A stretch of DNA of 38,731 bases from Bacillota bacterium (GCA_029007865.1 JAQXIQ010000141.1:1-38731), one strand, 5' to 3'; positions 1 to 6,973 are shown, counted from the stretch's first letter. Made by a program: numbers and translations. The notes: generated from the letters alone by a model not told the origin.

Positions 1-693
1 AAAGACATGATGCCGGGCGAAAACGCGGCGCCGATTCATCCCAATTGCCGGTGCTCCGTTGCCGCGTGGGAAAATGATGCCGAGTATGAGGCATGGCTTG
101 ACTATCTGGACAAGGGCGGCACAACGGCGGAGTGGAACACCACAGGCAAAGCCGAGCGGGAATCAAAGAAACAACACTTGACAGATGTTTACAGAAGGAA
201 TAAAATTGAATCGCAGAATATTGATAATCGCAGAATGGCAAATTCGGCAAGACAAAGCCCTCTGCATATTTTGACGGAAAACGAAATCTGCTCAGTGAAA
301 GCAGATGCGGAAAGTTTACAGATTCCATTAGAAATATTACGATTTAACGAAGGCGATAACACTGGATTCATTGATTCTAGAAAGATTATCAATATTCGCG
401 GCGATGTGCTCCCTGATCCTTCGTCACAACAATTAAGAGACAGACTATCACAAAAAGCGGTATTAGCACATGAATACTATGGGCATTATAAAAATCATCC
501 CTCGACTTTCAGAATCGGAGAATGGCGGGATGAATTTAGGGCAAGTTATTGTGCAGCAATAAATGCTCCTAGTTTAAGCGATGAAGAACGTCGAATGTTG
601 ATGCTTGATGCGTATGATAGAGCAAAAGAATCCGGCGTGAGAGTAAGTTATAATAAGAAAGCAAGGGAATTGATTTATGGAAATGATGAATGA
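1..693 (+). CDS. Phage MuF-type head protein C-terminus with HEYYGH effector-like extension (5' partial)
   Basis: The reading frame is open to the window edge, so the N-terminus is missing. The first visible residues contain IHPNCRCS, which closes the MuF/SPP1 gp7-like minor head protein domain. The following ~165 residues form a separate extension with A+T-rich codons, unlike the G+C-rich MuF end. The extension contains HEYYGH (about visible residues 155-160) followed by WRDEFRASY, a conserved-looking acidic/aromatic stretch. The His spacing is HExxxH rather than the canonical zincin HExxH, so metallopeptidase activity is uncertain. MuF proteins of temperate phages are known carriers of C-terminal toxin or enzyme domains, which makes a delivered effector possible but unproven. 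It overlaps the next small gene by 17 bp. Confidence 0.75.
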   Translation, partial: KDMMPGENAAPIHPNCRCSVAAWENDAEYEAWLDYLDKGGTTAEWNTTGKAERESKKQHLTDVYRRNKIESQNIDNRRMANSARQSPLHILTENEICSVKADAESLQIPLEILRFNEGDNTGFIDSRKIINIRGDVLPDPSSQQLRDRLSQKAVLAHEYYGHYKNHPSTFRIGEWRDEFRASYCAAINAPSLSDEERRMLMLDAYDRAKESGVRVSYNKKARELIYGNDE

Positions 694-853
694 GAAAGAG
701 CGCAATGCGCTGGATGAAAAATTAAACAATCCCGAAAAAAAAGTTATATGTCCACGTTGTGGCAATGAAATAGTATATGAAAAGCGTGGAAATTCGATTG
801 CAGTTGAATGTAAAACAAAAAAATGCATTTATGGCGGTCTCAGAGGCCTATAA
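677..853 (+). CDS. 58-residue zinc-ribbon protein overlapping the MuF gene
   Basis: This small ORF begins inside the last 17 bp of the MuF extension gene in another frame; ATGs at 683 and 686 are alternative starts. It encodes a charged N-terminus followed by CPRCG, about 16 residues, then CKTKKC, a CxxC...CxxxxC arrangement typical of small zinc ribbons. It is followed by a strong hairpin and an intrinsic terminator. The tight overlap with a variable C-terminal phage domain would suit an immunity or accessory partner, but no immunity family is recognised, so that role is only inferred. It could also be a phage zinc-ribbon protein unrelated to the upstream gene. Confidence 0.55.
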   Translation: MEMMNEKERNALDEKLNNPEKKVICPRCGNEIVYEKRGNSIAVECKTKKCIYGGLRGL

Positions 854-904
854 ACGCAATAAACAGCGATAAACTTAATAAAGCCGCGTTTTCACGCGGC
901 AGTT

Positions 905-939
905 AAAAGCACTTTGCAGAAATGCAGGGTGCTTTTTTT
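905..939 (+). terminator. Intrinsic terminator after the MuF/zinc-ribbon pair
   Basis: Stem AAAAGCAC (905-912) pairs with GTGCTTTT (929-936), with an inner TGCA/TGCA stem and GAAA loop, followed by a T run to 939. A separate GCCGCGT/ACGCGGC hairpin lies just upstream at 883-900. Confidence 0.75.
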
Positions 940-960
940 ATGCCCGGAGGATGATGCGTA

Positions 961-1328
961 TTGATTGAAATTACGCGCGGCGGGGGCTGCATAACAGTAA
1001 AAGGCCATGCCGGATATGCAGAGCACGGCAGGGATATAGTTTGCAGCGCCATATCAGCCCTTACACAGGTTTTTATAGCGTCGGTTGAGCAATTACCACA
1101 GACAGATTAAAATGCGTTATAGCGGCCGGAAACGCCGTTATAAGATATGGGGACTTATCGGAGCATGGCCAGCTTTTGATTAAGTCCTTTTTTGTCGGCT
1201 TAAAAATGATAGCCGATGAATACCCGCAGCACGTGCGGATTGTCCCGGCCGTGGATGACGTAAAAAGCAACGGGAAAAAAACAAGCGAAAGTTTCAAAAA
1301 TTCGGAGGTAGAACATGAAAAATCTTGA
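961..1328 (+). pseudogene. Phage Prp-like ribosomal-processing cysteine protease, frameshifted
   Basis: A TTG start at 961, 10 nt after GGAGG (946-950), opens a frame encoding GHAGYAEHGRDIVCSAIS, the Prp (YsxB) signature with the catalytic His (GHAGY) and Cys (VCSA). This frame stops at 1108-1110. The rest of the family (TTDRLKCVIAAGN, then SFFVGLKMIADEYP) continues in a second frame that is open from about 1089 to the stop at 1326-1328. The break fits loss of one nucleotide near 1087-1090. Prp cleaves the N-terminal extension of ribosomal protein L27 in Firmicutes, and phage homologues cleave the leader of capsid or scaffold proteins. Here it precedes such a leader stub. A sequencing or assembly error is the alternative explanation. 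Confidence 0.8.
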
Positions 1329-1359
1329 TTTGCAGCTTTTTGCGGCGGGGAAAAATTAA
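1315..1359 (+). pseudogene. 14-codon capsid/scaffold leader stub with Prp cleavage motif
   Basis: After GGAGG at 1304-1308, ATG at 1315 starts MKNLDLQLFAAGKN and then stops. LDLQLFA closely resembles the Prp cleavage sequence of phage capsid/scaffold proteins and of L27 (LxLQFFA). A normal gene would continue for hundreds of codons, so this is the 5' end of a truncated structural gene. The start overlaps the end of the Prp pseudogene. Confidence 0.65.
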
Positions 1360-1362
1360 TGC

Positions 1363-1391
1363 TTTACTTTATCATAGTAATGTGATACAAT
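1363..1391 (+). promoter_or_regulatory. Sigma-A-type promoter of the amino acid ABC operon
   Basis: TTTACT (1363-1368), 17-nt spacer, TACAAT (1386-1391), with an extended -10 TG at 1383-1384. It lies about 60 nt upstream of the lipoprotein gene start at 1455 and directly after the prophage stub. Confidence 0.75.
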
Positions 1392-1454
1392 GAAAAAGTA
1401 ATAAGCTCCGGCGCCGATTGGCGTACGGATACAAAGTTAATACGGAGGATTGCA

Positions 1455-2228
1455 ATGAAAAAGATCACTGTGTTTTTGATGCTGACCGCACTGGTGTTAA
1501 GTCTGCTGTGCGGCTGCGCTCAGAAGGAAGAATTTGTTGTGGGGTTTGACGCCAGCTTTCCGCCTTACGGTTACATGGACAACGGTGAGTATGTCGGCTT
1601 TGATATCGACCTGGCAAAAGAGGTGGCTTCGCGCAACGGCTGGGATATCAAGCTGCAGCCTATTGACTGGAACAGCAAGGATTTCGAACTGAACTCCGGC
1701 ACCATTGACTGTATATGGAACGGCTTTACCATCAACGGCCGCGAGGACGACTATACATGGAGCAAGCCCTATGTGGACAACAGCCAGGTGGTAGTGGTTA
1801 AAAAGGACAGCGGAATATCTCAGCTTGCCGACCTTGCAGGAAAGATCGTAGCGGTACAGGACGACTCTTCGGCACTGGCGGTGCTTACAGATGAGGAGAA
1901 CCAGGAGATGCTGGCGCTTGCTGCTTCCTTTAAGGAGCTGCAGAAGGTGCCGGAATACGACACGGCGTTCCTCAGCCTGGCTTCCGGAGCGGTGGACGCC
2001 ATAGCCATGGATATAGGCGTAGCCCAGTATAAGGTGAAGGCGCTGGGCGACGGATATGTGATACTGGATAAGCAGCTTGCTACCGAGCAGTACGGGGTAG
2101 GCTTCAAAAAGGGCAACACCCAACTGCGCGACAAGGTACAGAAGACTCTGGAGGAGATGATAGCGGACGGCACCTTTATGGAAATTGCCCGCAAATGGGG
2201 ACTTGAGGAGAGCGTTACAACCGAATAA
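1455..2228 (+). CDS. Amino acid ABC transporter substrate-binding lipoprotein
   Basis: Extracytoplasmic family 3 solute-binding protein that captures polar amino acids (His/Gln/Glu/Arg/cystine type) and delivers them to the permease encoded next. Residues 1-20 form a lipoprotein signal ending in LLCGC, so Cys21 is the predicted lipidated residue. The mature part opens with VGFDASFPPYGYMD and GFDIDLAKEVA, the lobe-1 family signature, and the FTINGRED and WSKPY segments line the ligand cleft. Its 257 residues are normal for the family. GGAGG at 1443-1447 supports the start. It is first in a three-gene operon. The exact amino acid cannot be read from sequence. Confidence 0.93.
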   Translation: MKKITVFLMLTALVLSLLCGCAQKEEFVVGFDASFPPYGYMDNGEYVGFDIDLAKEVASRNGWDIKLQPIDWNSKDFELNSGTIDCIWNGFTINGREDDYTWSKPYVDNSQVVVVKKDSGISQLADLAGKIVAVQDDSSALAVLTDEENQEMLALAASFKELQKVPEYDTAFLSLASGAVDAIAMDIGVAQYKVKALGDGYVILDKQLATEQYGVGFKKGNTQLRDKVQKTLEEMIADGTFMEIARKWGLEESVTTE

Positions 2229-2247
2229 AACGCAAACGCAAAGCCTG

Positions 2248-2287
2248 CTCTCCGGCGCTGTGCACCGGAGAGTATTGATTTTTTATT
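2248..2287 (+). terminator. Attenuator-like hairpin between binding protein and permease
   Basis: CTCTCCGG (2248-2255) pairs with CCGGAGAG (2265-2272), followed by a T-rich stretch to 2287. In binding-protein-first ABC operons such a hairpin commonly lowers downstream transcription or stabilises the upstream mRNA, giving more binding protein than permease. Confidence 0.55.
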
Positions 2288-2301
2288 AAGGATGTGCCCT
2301 G

Positions 2302-2955
2302 ATGAGTTTTTGGGATATTTGCACTCAACTGGCTGGCGGGATGCTGACCTCGCTTGCAATATTTGTTCTGACGCTTTTGTTTTCGCTGCCGCTTGGGCTG
2401 CTGGTGGCCTTTGGCAGGATGAATAAGCACGCCTTTATAAGGATTCCGGTCAAGATATATATATCCATTATGCGCGGCACGCCGCTTATGCTGCAGCTTC
2501 TGATAGTATACTTCGGACCGTACCTGCTGTTCGGTATGGAGACAACCTCGTATTACCGTTTCCCGGCGGTCATAATTGCCTTTTCCATCAATTATGCGGC
2601 ATATTTTGCCGAGATCTACCGGGCGGGGATCGAATCCATACCCAAGGGGCAGTATGAGGCCGCGCAGGTACTGGGTTTGTCCAGGTCTCAGACATTTTTC
2701 AGAGTGATACTGCCGCAGGTGGTAAAGAGGATACTGCCTCCGGTCACCAATGAGGTTATCACCCTTGTGAAGGATACGTCGCTTGCCTATGCCATAGCCG
2801 TGACCGAGATGTTTACCCTGGCAAAGCAGATAGCGGCCGCCGAGACCTCCATGCTGCCGTATCTGGCGGCGGGTATATTCTACTATGTTTTCAACTTTGT
2901 GGTGGCATGGTCAATGGAGAAGGCGGAGAAGGCGTTTGGATACTATCAGACATAA
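2302..2955 (+). CDS. Amino acid ABC transporter permease
   Basis: Integral membrane permease of the His/Glu/Gln/Arg/opine uptake family, likely a homodimer. At least four hydrophobic helices are visible, beginning at residues 12-36. The cytoplasmic EAA loop (about residues 117-139, GQYEAAQVLGLSRSQTFFRV then ILPQ) is the site that docks onto the ATPase. Its 217 residues are typical. The ribosome binding site is weak (AAGGATG), consistent with lower output than the binding protein. The ATPase gene follows after 12 nt. Confidence 0.93.
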   Translation: MSFWDICTQLAGGMLTSLAIFVLTLLFSLPLGLLVAFGRMNKHAFIRIPVKIYISIMRGTPLMLQLLIVYFGPYLLFGMETTSYYRFPAVIIAFSINYAAYFAEIYRAGIESIPKGQYEAAQVLGLSRSQTFFRVILPQVVKRILPPVTNEVITLVKDTSLAYAIAVTEMFTLAKQIAAAETSMLPYLAAGIFYYVFNFVVAWSMEKAEKAFGYYQT

Positions 2956-2967
2956 TGAGGTGGCGGT

Positions 2968-3723
2968 ATGGTACTTGAAATAAAACACCTGGTAAAGAGC
3001 TTTAATAATAAGGCGGTGTTAAAGGATATTTCCCTGGAGGTTGAGCAGGGCGAGGCTGTGGCGGTGATAGGCCCGTCCGGCAGCGGTAAAAGCACGCTTT
3101 TGCGCTGCGCCACTACGCTGGAAACGGCGGACAGCGGAGAGATACTGTATAACGGCCGGGCTTTGATGAGCATGGAGGACGGAACTGTCAGCTATGCTCA
3201 GGGGGAGGAGCTGCGCCGGATACGCGCCAGCTTCGGCCTGGTATTTCAGAATTTTAATCTTTTTCCGCACATGTCGGTAATGGACAACATAACCCTGTCT
3301 CCCAGAATAGTGTTCGGGAAGTCCAAAGAGGAGGCGGAGACCAAAGCCGTCGAGCTGCTTGAGCGTATGGGGCTTGCGGATAAGGCGGGGGAATATCCCT
3401 GCCGGCTTTCCGGAGGACAGCAGCAGCGCGTTTCCATTGCAAGAGCGCTGGCGCTGAGCCCGGATATGCTTTTTTTTGACGAACCCACAAGCGCGCTGGA
3501 CCCTGAGCTGACCGGAGAAATATTAAAGGTCATACGGGAGCTTGCGGAGCAAAGGATGACAATGGTAATAGTGACGCACGAGATGAGCTTTGCAAAGGAA
3601 GTTGCCGACCGGGTTATTTTTATCGATCAGGGGGTAATAGTGGAGCAGGGAACTCCTCAGCAGGTGTTTGAGGCGCCGCGCAATGAGCGCACGCGGGCGT
3701 TTTTGTCCAGGTTTTCCGATTAG
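2968..3723 (+). CDS. Amino acid ABC transporter ATP-binding protein
   Basis: Nucleotide-binding subunit energising the uptake system. Walker A is GPSGSGKST (residues 35-43), the Q-loop Gln lies in [10 protein letters not shown] (about 93), the signature LSGGQQQR begins at 147, Walker B ends FFDEP with catalytic Glu172, and the switch His is His204 in VTHEM. Its length (251) and all motifs are intact. It is last in the operon and is followed by a clear terminator. GAGG upstream serves as ribosome binding site. Confidence 0.95.
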   Translation: MVLEIKHLVKSFNNKAVLKDISLEVEQGEAVAVIGPSGSGKSTLLRCATTLETADSGEILYNGRALMSMEDGTVSYAQGEELRRIRASFGLVFQNFNLFPHMSVMDNITLSPRIVFGKSKEEAETKAVELLERMGLADKAGEYPCRLSGGQQQRVSIARALALSPDMLFFDEPTSALDPELTGEILKVIRELAEQRMTMVIVTHEMSFAKEVADRVIFIDQGVIVEQGTPQQVFEAPRNERTRAFLSRFSD

Positions 3724-3740
3724 ATGAAATGAGTTTTCGT

Positions 3741-3764
3741 AAGCGGCGGCGGCGCCGCTTTTTT
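3741..3764 (+). terminator. Terminator of the amino acid ABC operon
   Basis: AAGCGGCG (3741-3748) pairs perfectly with CGCCGCTT (3753-3760) around a GCGG loop, followed by T residues to 3764. Confidence 0.9.
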
Positions 3765-3797
3765 GTTTGCAAAGCGCAGAAGTATGTGGATTTTGTT

Positions 3798-3909
3798 AAA
3801 AATACGATAAAAAATGCGCAAAAAAAGCGCAAAAAAAGCGCAAAAAAACGCTTAAAAATGCGCAAAAAACGCTTAAAAATGCGTTAAAAAAAGCGCAAAA
3901 AATGCGCTT
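3798..3909. repeat. Phased A-tract array, 11-bp period
   Basis: Ten A-tracts of 5-7 nt begin at 3798, 3809, 3820, 3831, 3842, 3854, 3864, 3875, 3886 and 3897. The spacing is 11,11,11,11,12,10,11,11,11, with GCGC, CGCTT or TGCG between tracts. A-tracts in phase with the helix curve DNA, so this stretch is predicted to be strongly bent. Read on the minus strand it forms several hairpin-plus-T-run units. It lies between two convergent operons. Short antisense reading frames here are low-complexity and not credible genes. Confidence 0.85.
3886..3909 (-). terminator. Minus-strand terminator of the hydrogenase-like/PHP operon
   Basis: On the minus strand AAGCGCA (3909-3903) pairs with TGCGCTT (3897-3891) around a T-rich loop and is followed by T5 (3890-3886). 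A second, weaker hairpin AACGC/GCGTT with a T run lies at 3885-3864, so the array may act as tandem terminators. Confidence 0.7.
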
Positions 3910-3953
3910 GTGCGACCTCGCGGAATAAAATACGGCGGCGGTAACGATCAAGA

Positions 3954-4658
3954 TTATTTGCCCGAGATATAGGCCAGAAATGCCTCCGCGCTGCATTCGG
4001 GCAGGTCTAACTCCTGCTGCCGCTCCAGTATGGCGCCCAGGTCGTGCGCGTCGGAGGAGGACAGCACCCGCATGCGCGGATCGTACTGGGAAAAGCCGTT
4101 TGCCATTCCAAGGGGCGATACTTCCACGCAGCGGACATTCAGGTGCGGGTTGATAAAGCCCAGTATCGGTATTATGCCGTGGCTGGGCCGGTCGATGTGA
4201 GCCGGAACGGCGACTCCTCCGAATTGCCGGACAAGCTCAAAGCCCTCCTCAAGAGAGAGGCTCAGAGGGGAGAGCAAAAGCCGCGGCTCGGTGCGCACAG
4301 GCTCATCGTTTTCGTCAAGCACCGTCTGTTCTCCGAAAAAGCGCGGGTTGTTCTCTATAGGGGGCAAAAACGAATAGGCTGCGTCCGAGAACTTCATGGC
4401 GGCCTCAAGGGACGGGAAATATGCCAGGGTATGTACTTCCTCCGCGGTCTCCAGCTCCATGCCGGGTATAACCGTTATTCCGGCGCGACGAGCCGCACAA
4501 AATACTGCGGGCAGATTCGCGCAGGTGTTGTGGTCGGTAACCGATATTATATCCAGACCTTTAAGCATTGCCATGTTGACAATGTTATTGGGAGTCATAA
4601 GCTCGTCTCCGCAGGGAGAAAGGCATGAATGGATATGCAGGTCGGCATAAAGAAGCAT
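3954..4658 (-). CDS. PHP-domain phosphoesterase
   Basis: Cytoplasmic metal-dependent phosphoesterase of the PHP superfamily (TrpH/YciV-like size class). Visible metal-ligand motifs are DLHIHS (His8, His10), TDHN (Asp42, His43), GMELE (Glu68), PAHIDRPS (His154) and SSDAHD (Asp203, His205), so the active site looks complete. Its 234 residues form essentially one domain. The ATG directly abuts the TAA of the upstream DRTGG gene, indicating translational coupling. It is the last gene of the operon. Its substrate is unknown; nucleotide or nucleic-acid phosphoester hydrolysis is typical of relatives. Confidence 0.85.
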   Translation of the reverse strand: MLLYADLHIHSCLSPCGDELMTPNNIVNMAMLKGLDIISVTDHNTCANLPAVFCAARRAGITVIPGMELETAEEVHTLAYFPSLEAAMKFSDAAYSFLPPIENNPRFFGEQTVLDENDEPVRTEPRLLLSPLSLSLEEGFELVRQFGGVAVPAHIDRPSHGIIPILGFINPHLNVRCVEVSPLGMANGFSQYDPRMRVLSSSDAHDLGAILERQQELDLPECSAEAFLAYISGK

Positions 4659-4991
4659 TTATTCCACTCCGTTTTTATACATAAGTCCGCATATACTGTA
4701 TGCACTCATGGGGCTGGAAAGCACGGTAATGTTCTCCTGGATGGCTTTTTCAAGGGGAGCTCCCTCCATTTTGATGCCTTCGGGCAGTACGATGCAGGAA
4801 ATGTCATGCAGGGCGGCAACGGCAACTACATTAAGATGAGTCTGCACGGTTACCCAGGCCATACCGGCCTTTCCGCCCGCCATAACCCAGGAAAGCAGGT
4901 CGCAAACCATACCGGAGGTTATTTCACGCTCTCCGGCCTCTCCGCTGAGTACCGAAGCGTTTATAAGTTCTTTAAGCTCGTTGACAGTCAT
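4659..4991 (-). CDS. DRTGG-like domain protein (downstream copy)
   Basis: A 110-residue single-domain protein resembling the DRTGG fold found alone or in regulatory regions of other proteins. It is a paralogue of the 117-residue protein encoded at 6984-7337: both share the pattern ELK/EIK...INAS.LxGE near the N-terminus, a central TGLTNAHV-like or VQTHLNVV segment, and a final YxxCGxxYxxG. AAAGGAG with a 7-nt spacer supports the ATG, and this ribosome binding site lies in the end of the hydrogenase-like gene. Ligand and function are unknown; it may sense a nucleotide or partner within the operon. Confidence 0.75.
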   Translation of the reverse strand: MTVNELKELINASVLSGEAGEREITSGMVCDLLSWVMAGGKAGMAWVTVQTHLNVVAVAALHDISCIVLPEGIKMEGAPLEKAIQENITVLSSPMSAYSICGLMYKNGVE

Positions 4992-4993
4992 TG

Positions 4994-6307
4994 TTATTCT
5001 CCTTTGAATGTGTTGTTTTTGTGTTCCGCATCGGAAAGACTGCGGTATTGCTCTTTCAGTTTATATATACAGTCGATTTCGCTGGAATAGCCTCTTACTA
5101 TGTCCTCGGCCTGGCAGCGGCAGGTGGGACTGCCGCAGGAGCCGCAGTCAAGGCCGGGCAGATCGGCTTCTATTTCGTCTATACGCTCCATCATGCTCAG
5201 CGCCTTGCGGAAATCCGTGTCCAGCTTCAGCACCGGATTGGGGGGCAGAATATAATCAAAACGCAGCGCGTCGGTATCGTCCAGATGTACGCCGGAGCGG
5301 TAGGTCTGGCGGTCCTCCCTGGACATCTCTTCACACAGCTTATGCAGACGCATTTTGGCTATATAGCTGTATTCAAATACCAGCGGCCCGCCTACGCAGC
5401 CCCCGGTACAGGCAAGCCCTTCAAAAAAGTCTATTTCGCTCAGGCGCCCGTCCTCAATTGCCTCCAGGGCTTTTATAACATTGTGTACGCCGTCCACGGC
5501 CAGGTAGTTCTCGGTGCCTACCTGATTTGCCTCGCCGCCGCTGGAAGCCCAGCCCACGCCGCCGGAGAGCCCTATGCGTGCCTGGTTAAAGCCTGCGCCG
5601 CTTTTTGCCTCCCTGTTTATGGCCGCCGCAAGCGGACCGTAAAGCTCCATCATGGACAGCACTCCGTCTATACCGGAGGTGTGGTTGCCCAGGGGCGATA
5701 TCTTGGCCGTCATTTTTGCGGGGCAGGGGGATATAAAGAAAATGCCTATATCCTTTAGGTTACAGCCCCATTTTTCGCAGAAGCTGCGCCTGGCCAGCAG
5801 GGCGGCTGCCTCAACCGGCGGGCGCAGAGGGACTATGTTTTCCCGTAATGCCGGAAAGCGCACCTGGATAAGCCGCATTATTGCGGGGCAGGCGGAGGAT
5901 ATAAGGGGCTTCCGGACGCCGCCCTGCTGCAGCATGCGGCGTATATGCTGGGATAGCACATCGGCGCCTACGCTGGTTTCATAAACGCCGTCAAAGCCCA
6001 GGGAGCGCAGAGCGGAAAAAACCTGGGTTATGCTTTTAAGCCCCTTAAACTGCCCGTACAGAGTGGGAGCAGGCAAGGCCACGCTGTATTTATAGCGCTT
6101 TATGTCGGACAGAGAATCCGTCATGGCGATTTTGGCATGGTGAGGACAAACGCGTATGCACTCTCCGCAATCGATGCAGCGCTCCTTAATTATGCGCGCT
6201 TTTCCGTCGCGTACGCGTATTGCTTCGGTAGGACAGCGTTTAAGGCAGCTTGTGCAGCCCGTACATTTATCCTTATCCAGTGTTACCGAATGGTAGTACT
6301 GAGACAT
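4994..6307 (-). CDS. [FeFe]-hydrogenase-like H-cluster domain protein, probably sensory/non-catalytic
   Basis: Residues 1-60 form a 2x[4Fe-4S] ferredoxin domain (Cys15/18/21/25 and 44/47/50/54). The H-cluster domain follows, with ligand cysteines Cys140 (SSACP), Cys195 (SPCPAK), Cys300 and Cys304 (LACTGGC). A C-terminal Fe-S motif (Cys388, 391, 396, 413) resembles the CGSCGxPTC domain. In catalytic enzymes the first motif is TSCCP, the second MPCxxKxxE. Here the proton-shuttle Cys is Ala139, the Met is Ser193 and the Glu of the proton path is Ala201, while Lys198 is kept. That points to the sensory or uncharacterised groups (C/D) rather than a H2-producing enzyme. AAAGGAG precedes the ATG. 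The neighbours are an anti-sigma-type ATPase and DRTGG and PHP proteins. Confidence 0.85.
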   Translation of the reverse strand: MSQYYHSVTLDKDKCTGCTSCLKRCPTEAIRVRDGKARIIKERCIDCGECIRVCPHHAKIAMTDSLSDIKRYKYSVALPAPTLYGQFKGLKSITQVFSALRSLGFDGVYETSVGADVLSQHIRRMLQQGGVRKPLISSACPAIMRLIQVRFPALRENIVPLRPPVEAAALLARRSFCEKWGCNLKDIGIFFISPCPAKMTAKISPLGNHTSGIDGVLSMMELYGPLAAAINREAKSGAGFNQARIGLSGGVGWASSGGEANQVGTENYLAVDGVHNVIKALEAIEDGRLSEIDFFEGLACTGGCVGGPLVFEYSYIAKMRLHKLCEEMSREDRQTYRSGVHLDDTDALRFDYILPPNPVLKLDTDFRKALSMMERIDEIEADLPGLDCGSCGSPTCRCQAEDIVRGYSSEIDCIYKLKEQYRSLSDAEHKNNTFKGE

Positions 6308-6396
6308 CTGACATGCTCCTTTCGCGGTTATTGAGCATCCGGCAATTGCGGTGCGCAGCCGTCAGCCTTTGCGGCGCGGCTGCGGAGTGTACTGTT

Positions 6397-6822
6397 TCAG
6401 GCGATATTTATACGCATTACTATGGTGGTGCCGCCGGGGGCGGACTCTATTGTGAAGGAATCCGAATGCCGCTTCATGTTGGGGAGCCCCATTCCGGCGC
6501 CGAACCCCATTTCCCGTATGGAATCGCTGGCGGTAGACCAACCTTCCTTCATGGCAAGGGATATATCCTTTATTCCGGGGCCGCGGTCGTTGGAAGTGAT
6601 AACGATTTCGGCAGGGGAAACCTCAAGACACATTGTGCCGCCCAGAGAATGTATGATCAGATTTATCTCGCATTCGTAAGCCACTACCGAAGCATGGCGT
6701 ATTTTGTCGGAATCCACTCCAAGCTGTTTAAGGACGCGCTTTATCTTTGCGCTGGCTTCACCGGCGCGGACAAAATCGTCCTTTTCCACCGGATATACTT
6801 CACGGTACAGAAGCTCGCTCAT
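6397..6822 (-). CDS. Anti-sigma-factor-type ATP-binding protein (HATPase, RsbW-like)
   Basis: Single GHKL ATPase domain of about 141 residues. Visible boxes are the N-box ECEINLIIHS, the G1-box DRGPGI and the G2-box GFGAGMGLPNMK, all intact. Relatives phosphorylate anti-anti-sigma factors or bind sigma factors; no such partner gene is in this window. I chose ATG 6822 because GGAG lies 6 nt upstream; an in-frame ATG four codons earlier (6834) lacks a good ribosome binding site. It lies between a DRTGG gene and the hydrogenase-like gene, so it may relay the redox state sensed by the latter. That link is inference. Confidence 0.82.
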   Translation of the reverse strand: MSELLYREVYPVEKDDFVRAGEASAKIKRVLKQLGVDSDKIRHASVVAYECEINLIIHSLGGTMCLEVSPAEIVITSNDRGPGIKDISLAMKEGWSTASDSIREMGFGAGMGLPNMKRHSDSFTIESAPGGTTIVMRINIA

Positions 6823-6917
6823 ATCAATCTCCATTCCGCCGCCGACTGGAAGAACAGCCGTATAGATCTCCGACGGCGGCAGGACGGAGAAGTATGCTGC
6901 GTTCCGGCTTGCTGTAC

Positions 6918-6973
6918 GTATGTACGGCCGGGTATGTATGGCCGGGTATGTACGGTCGGGTATGTACGGATCG
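6918..6973. repeat. Four tandem 14-bp repeats in an operon-internal gap
   Basis: Unit GTATGTACGGCCGG occurs at 6918-6931, 6932-6945, 6946-6959 and 6960-6973 with a few substitutions (the last copy is the most divergent). It sits in the non-coding gap between the upstream DRTGG gene (ends 6984) and the ATPase gene (starts 6822), the only sizeable gap (161 bp) in this operon. It does not look like CRISPR because there are no spacers. Confidence 0.85.

Larger units (their letters stand above)
1..1359 (+). mobile_element. Decayed prophage head-module remnant
   Basis: Four consecutive pieces resemble the order of a tailed-phage head module: a MuF-type minor head protein end, a small ORF, a Prp-like cysteine protease with a frameshift, and a 14-codon stub carrying the capsid/scaffold leader motif LDLQLFAA. 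The phage-like sequence stops at about 1359, just before a host-type promoter and an ABC transporter operon, so this is probably one edge of a deleted prophage. The upstream extent is outside the window. No integrase or attachment site was seen. Seen: gene pieces and their order. Inferred: deletion history. Confidence 0.75.

Noticed and set aside
1455-3723. Amino acid ABC operon as prophage cargo
   Set aside because: It has its own promoter, host-like codon use and a normal three-gene order; only adjacency links it to the phage remnant.
3620-3996. Two small Phe-rich minus-strand frames over the A-tract array
   Set aside because: The translation is only the 11-bp repeat read as FF/AF/RF; there is no start signal and no homology.
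6918-6973. Possible CRISPR array
   Set aside because: The 14-bp units abut without spacers, and no cas genes are present.
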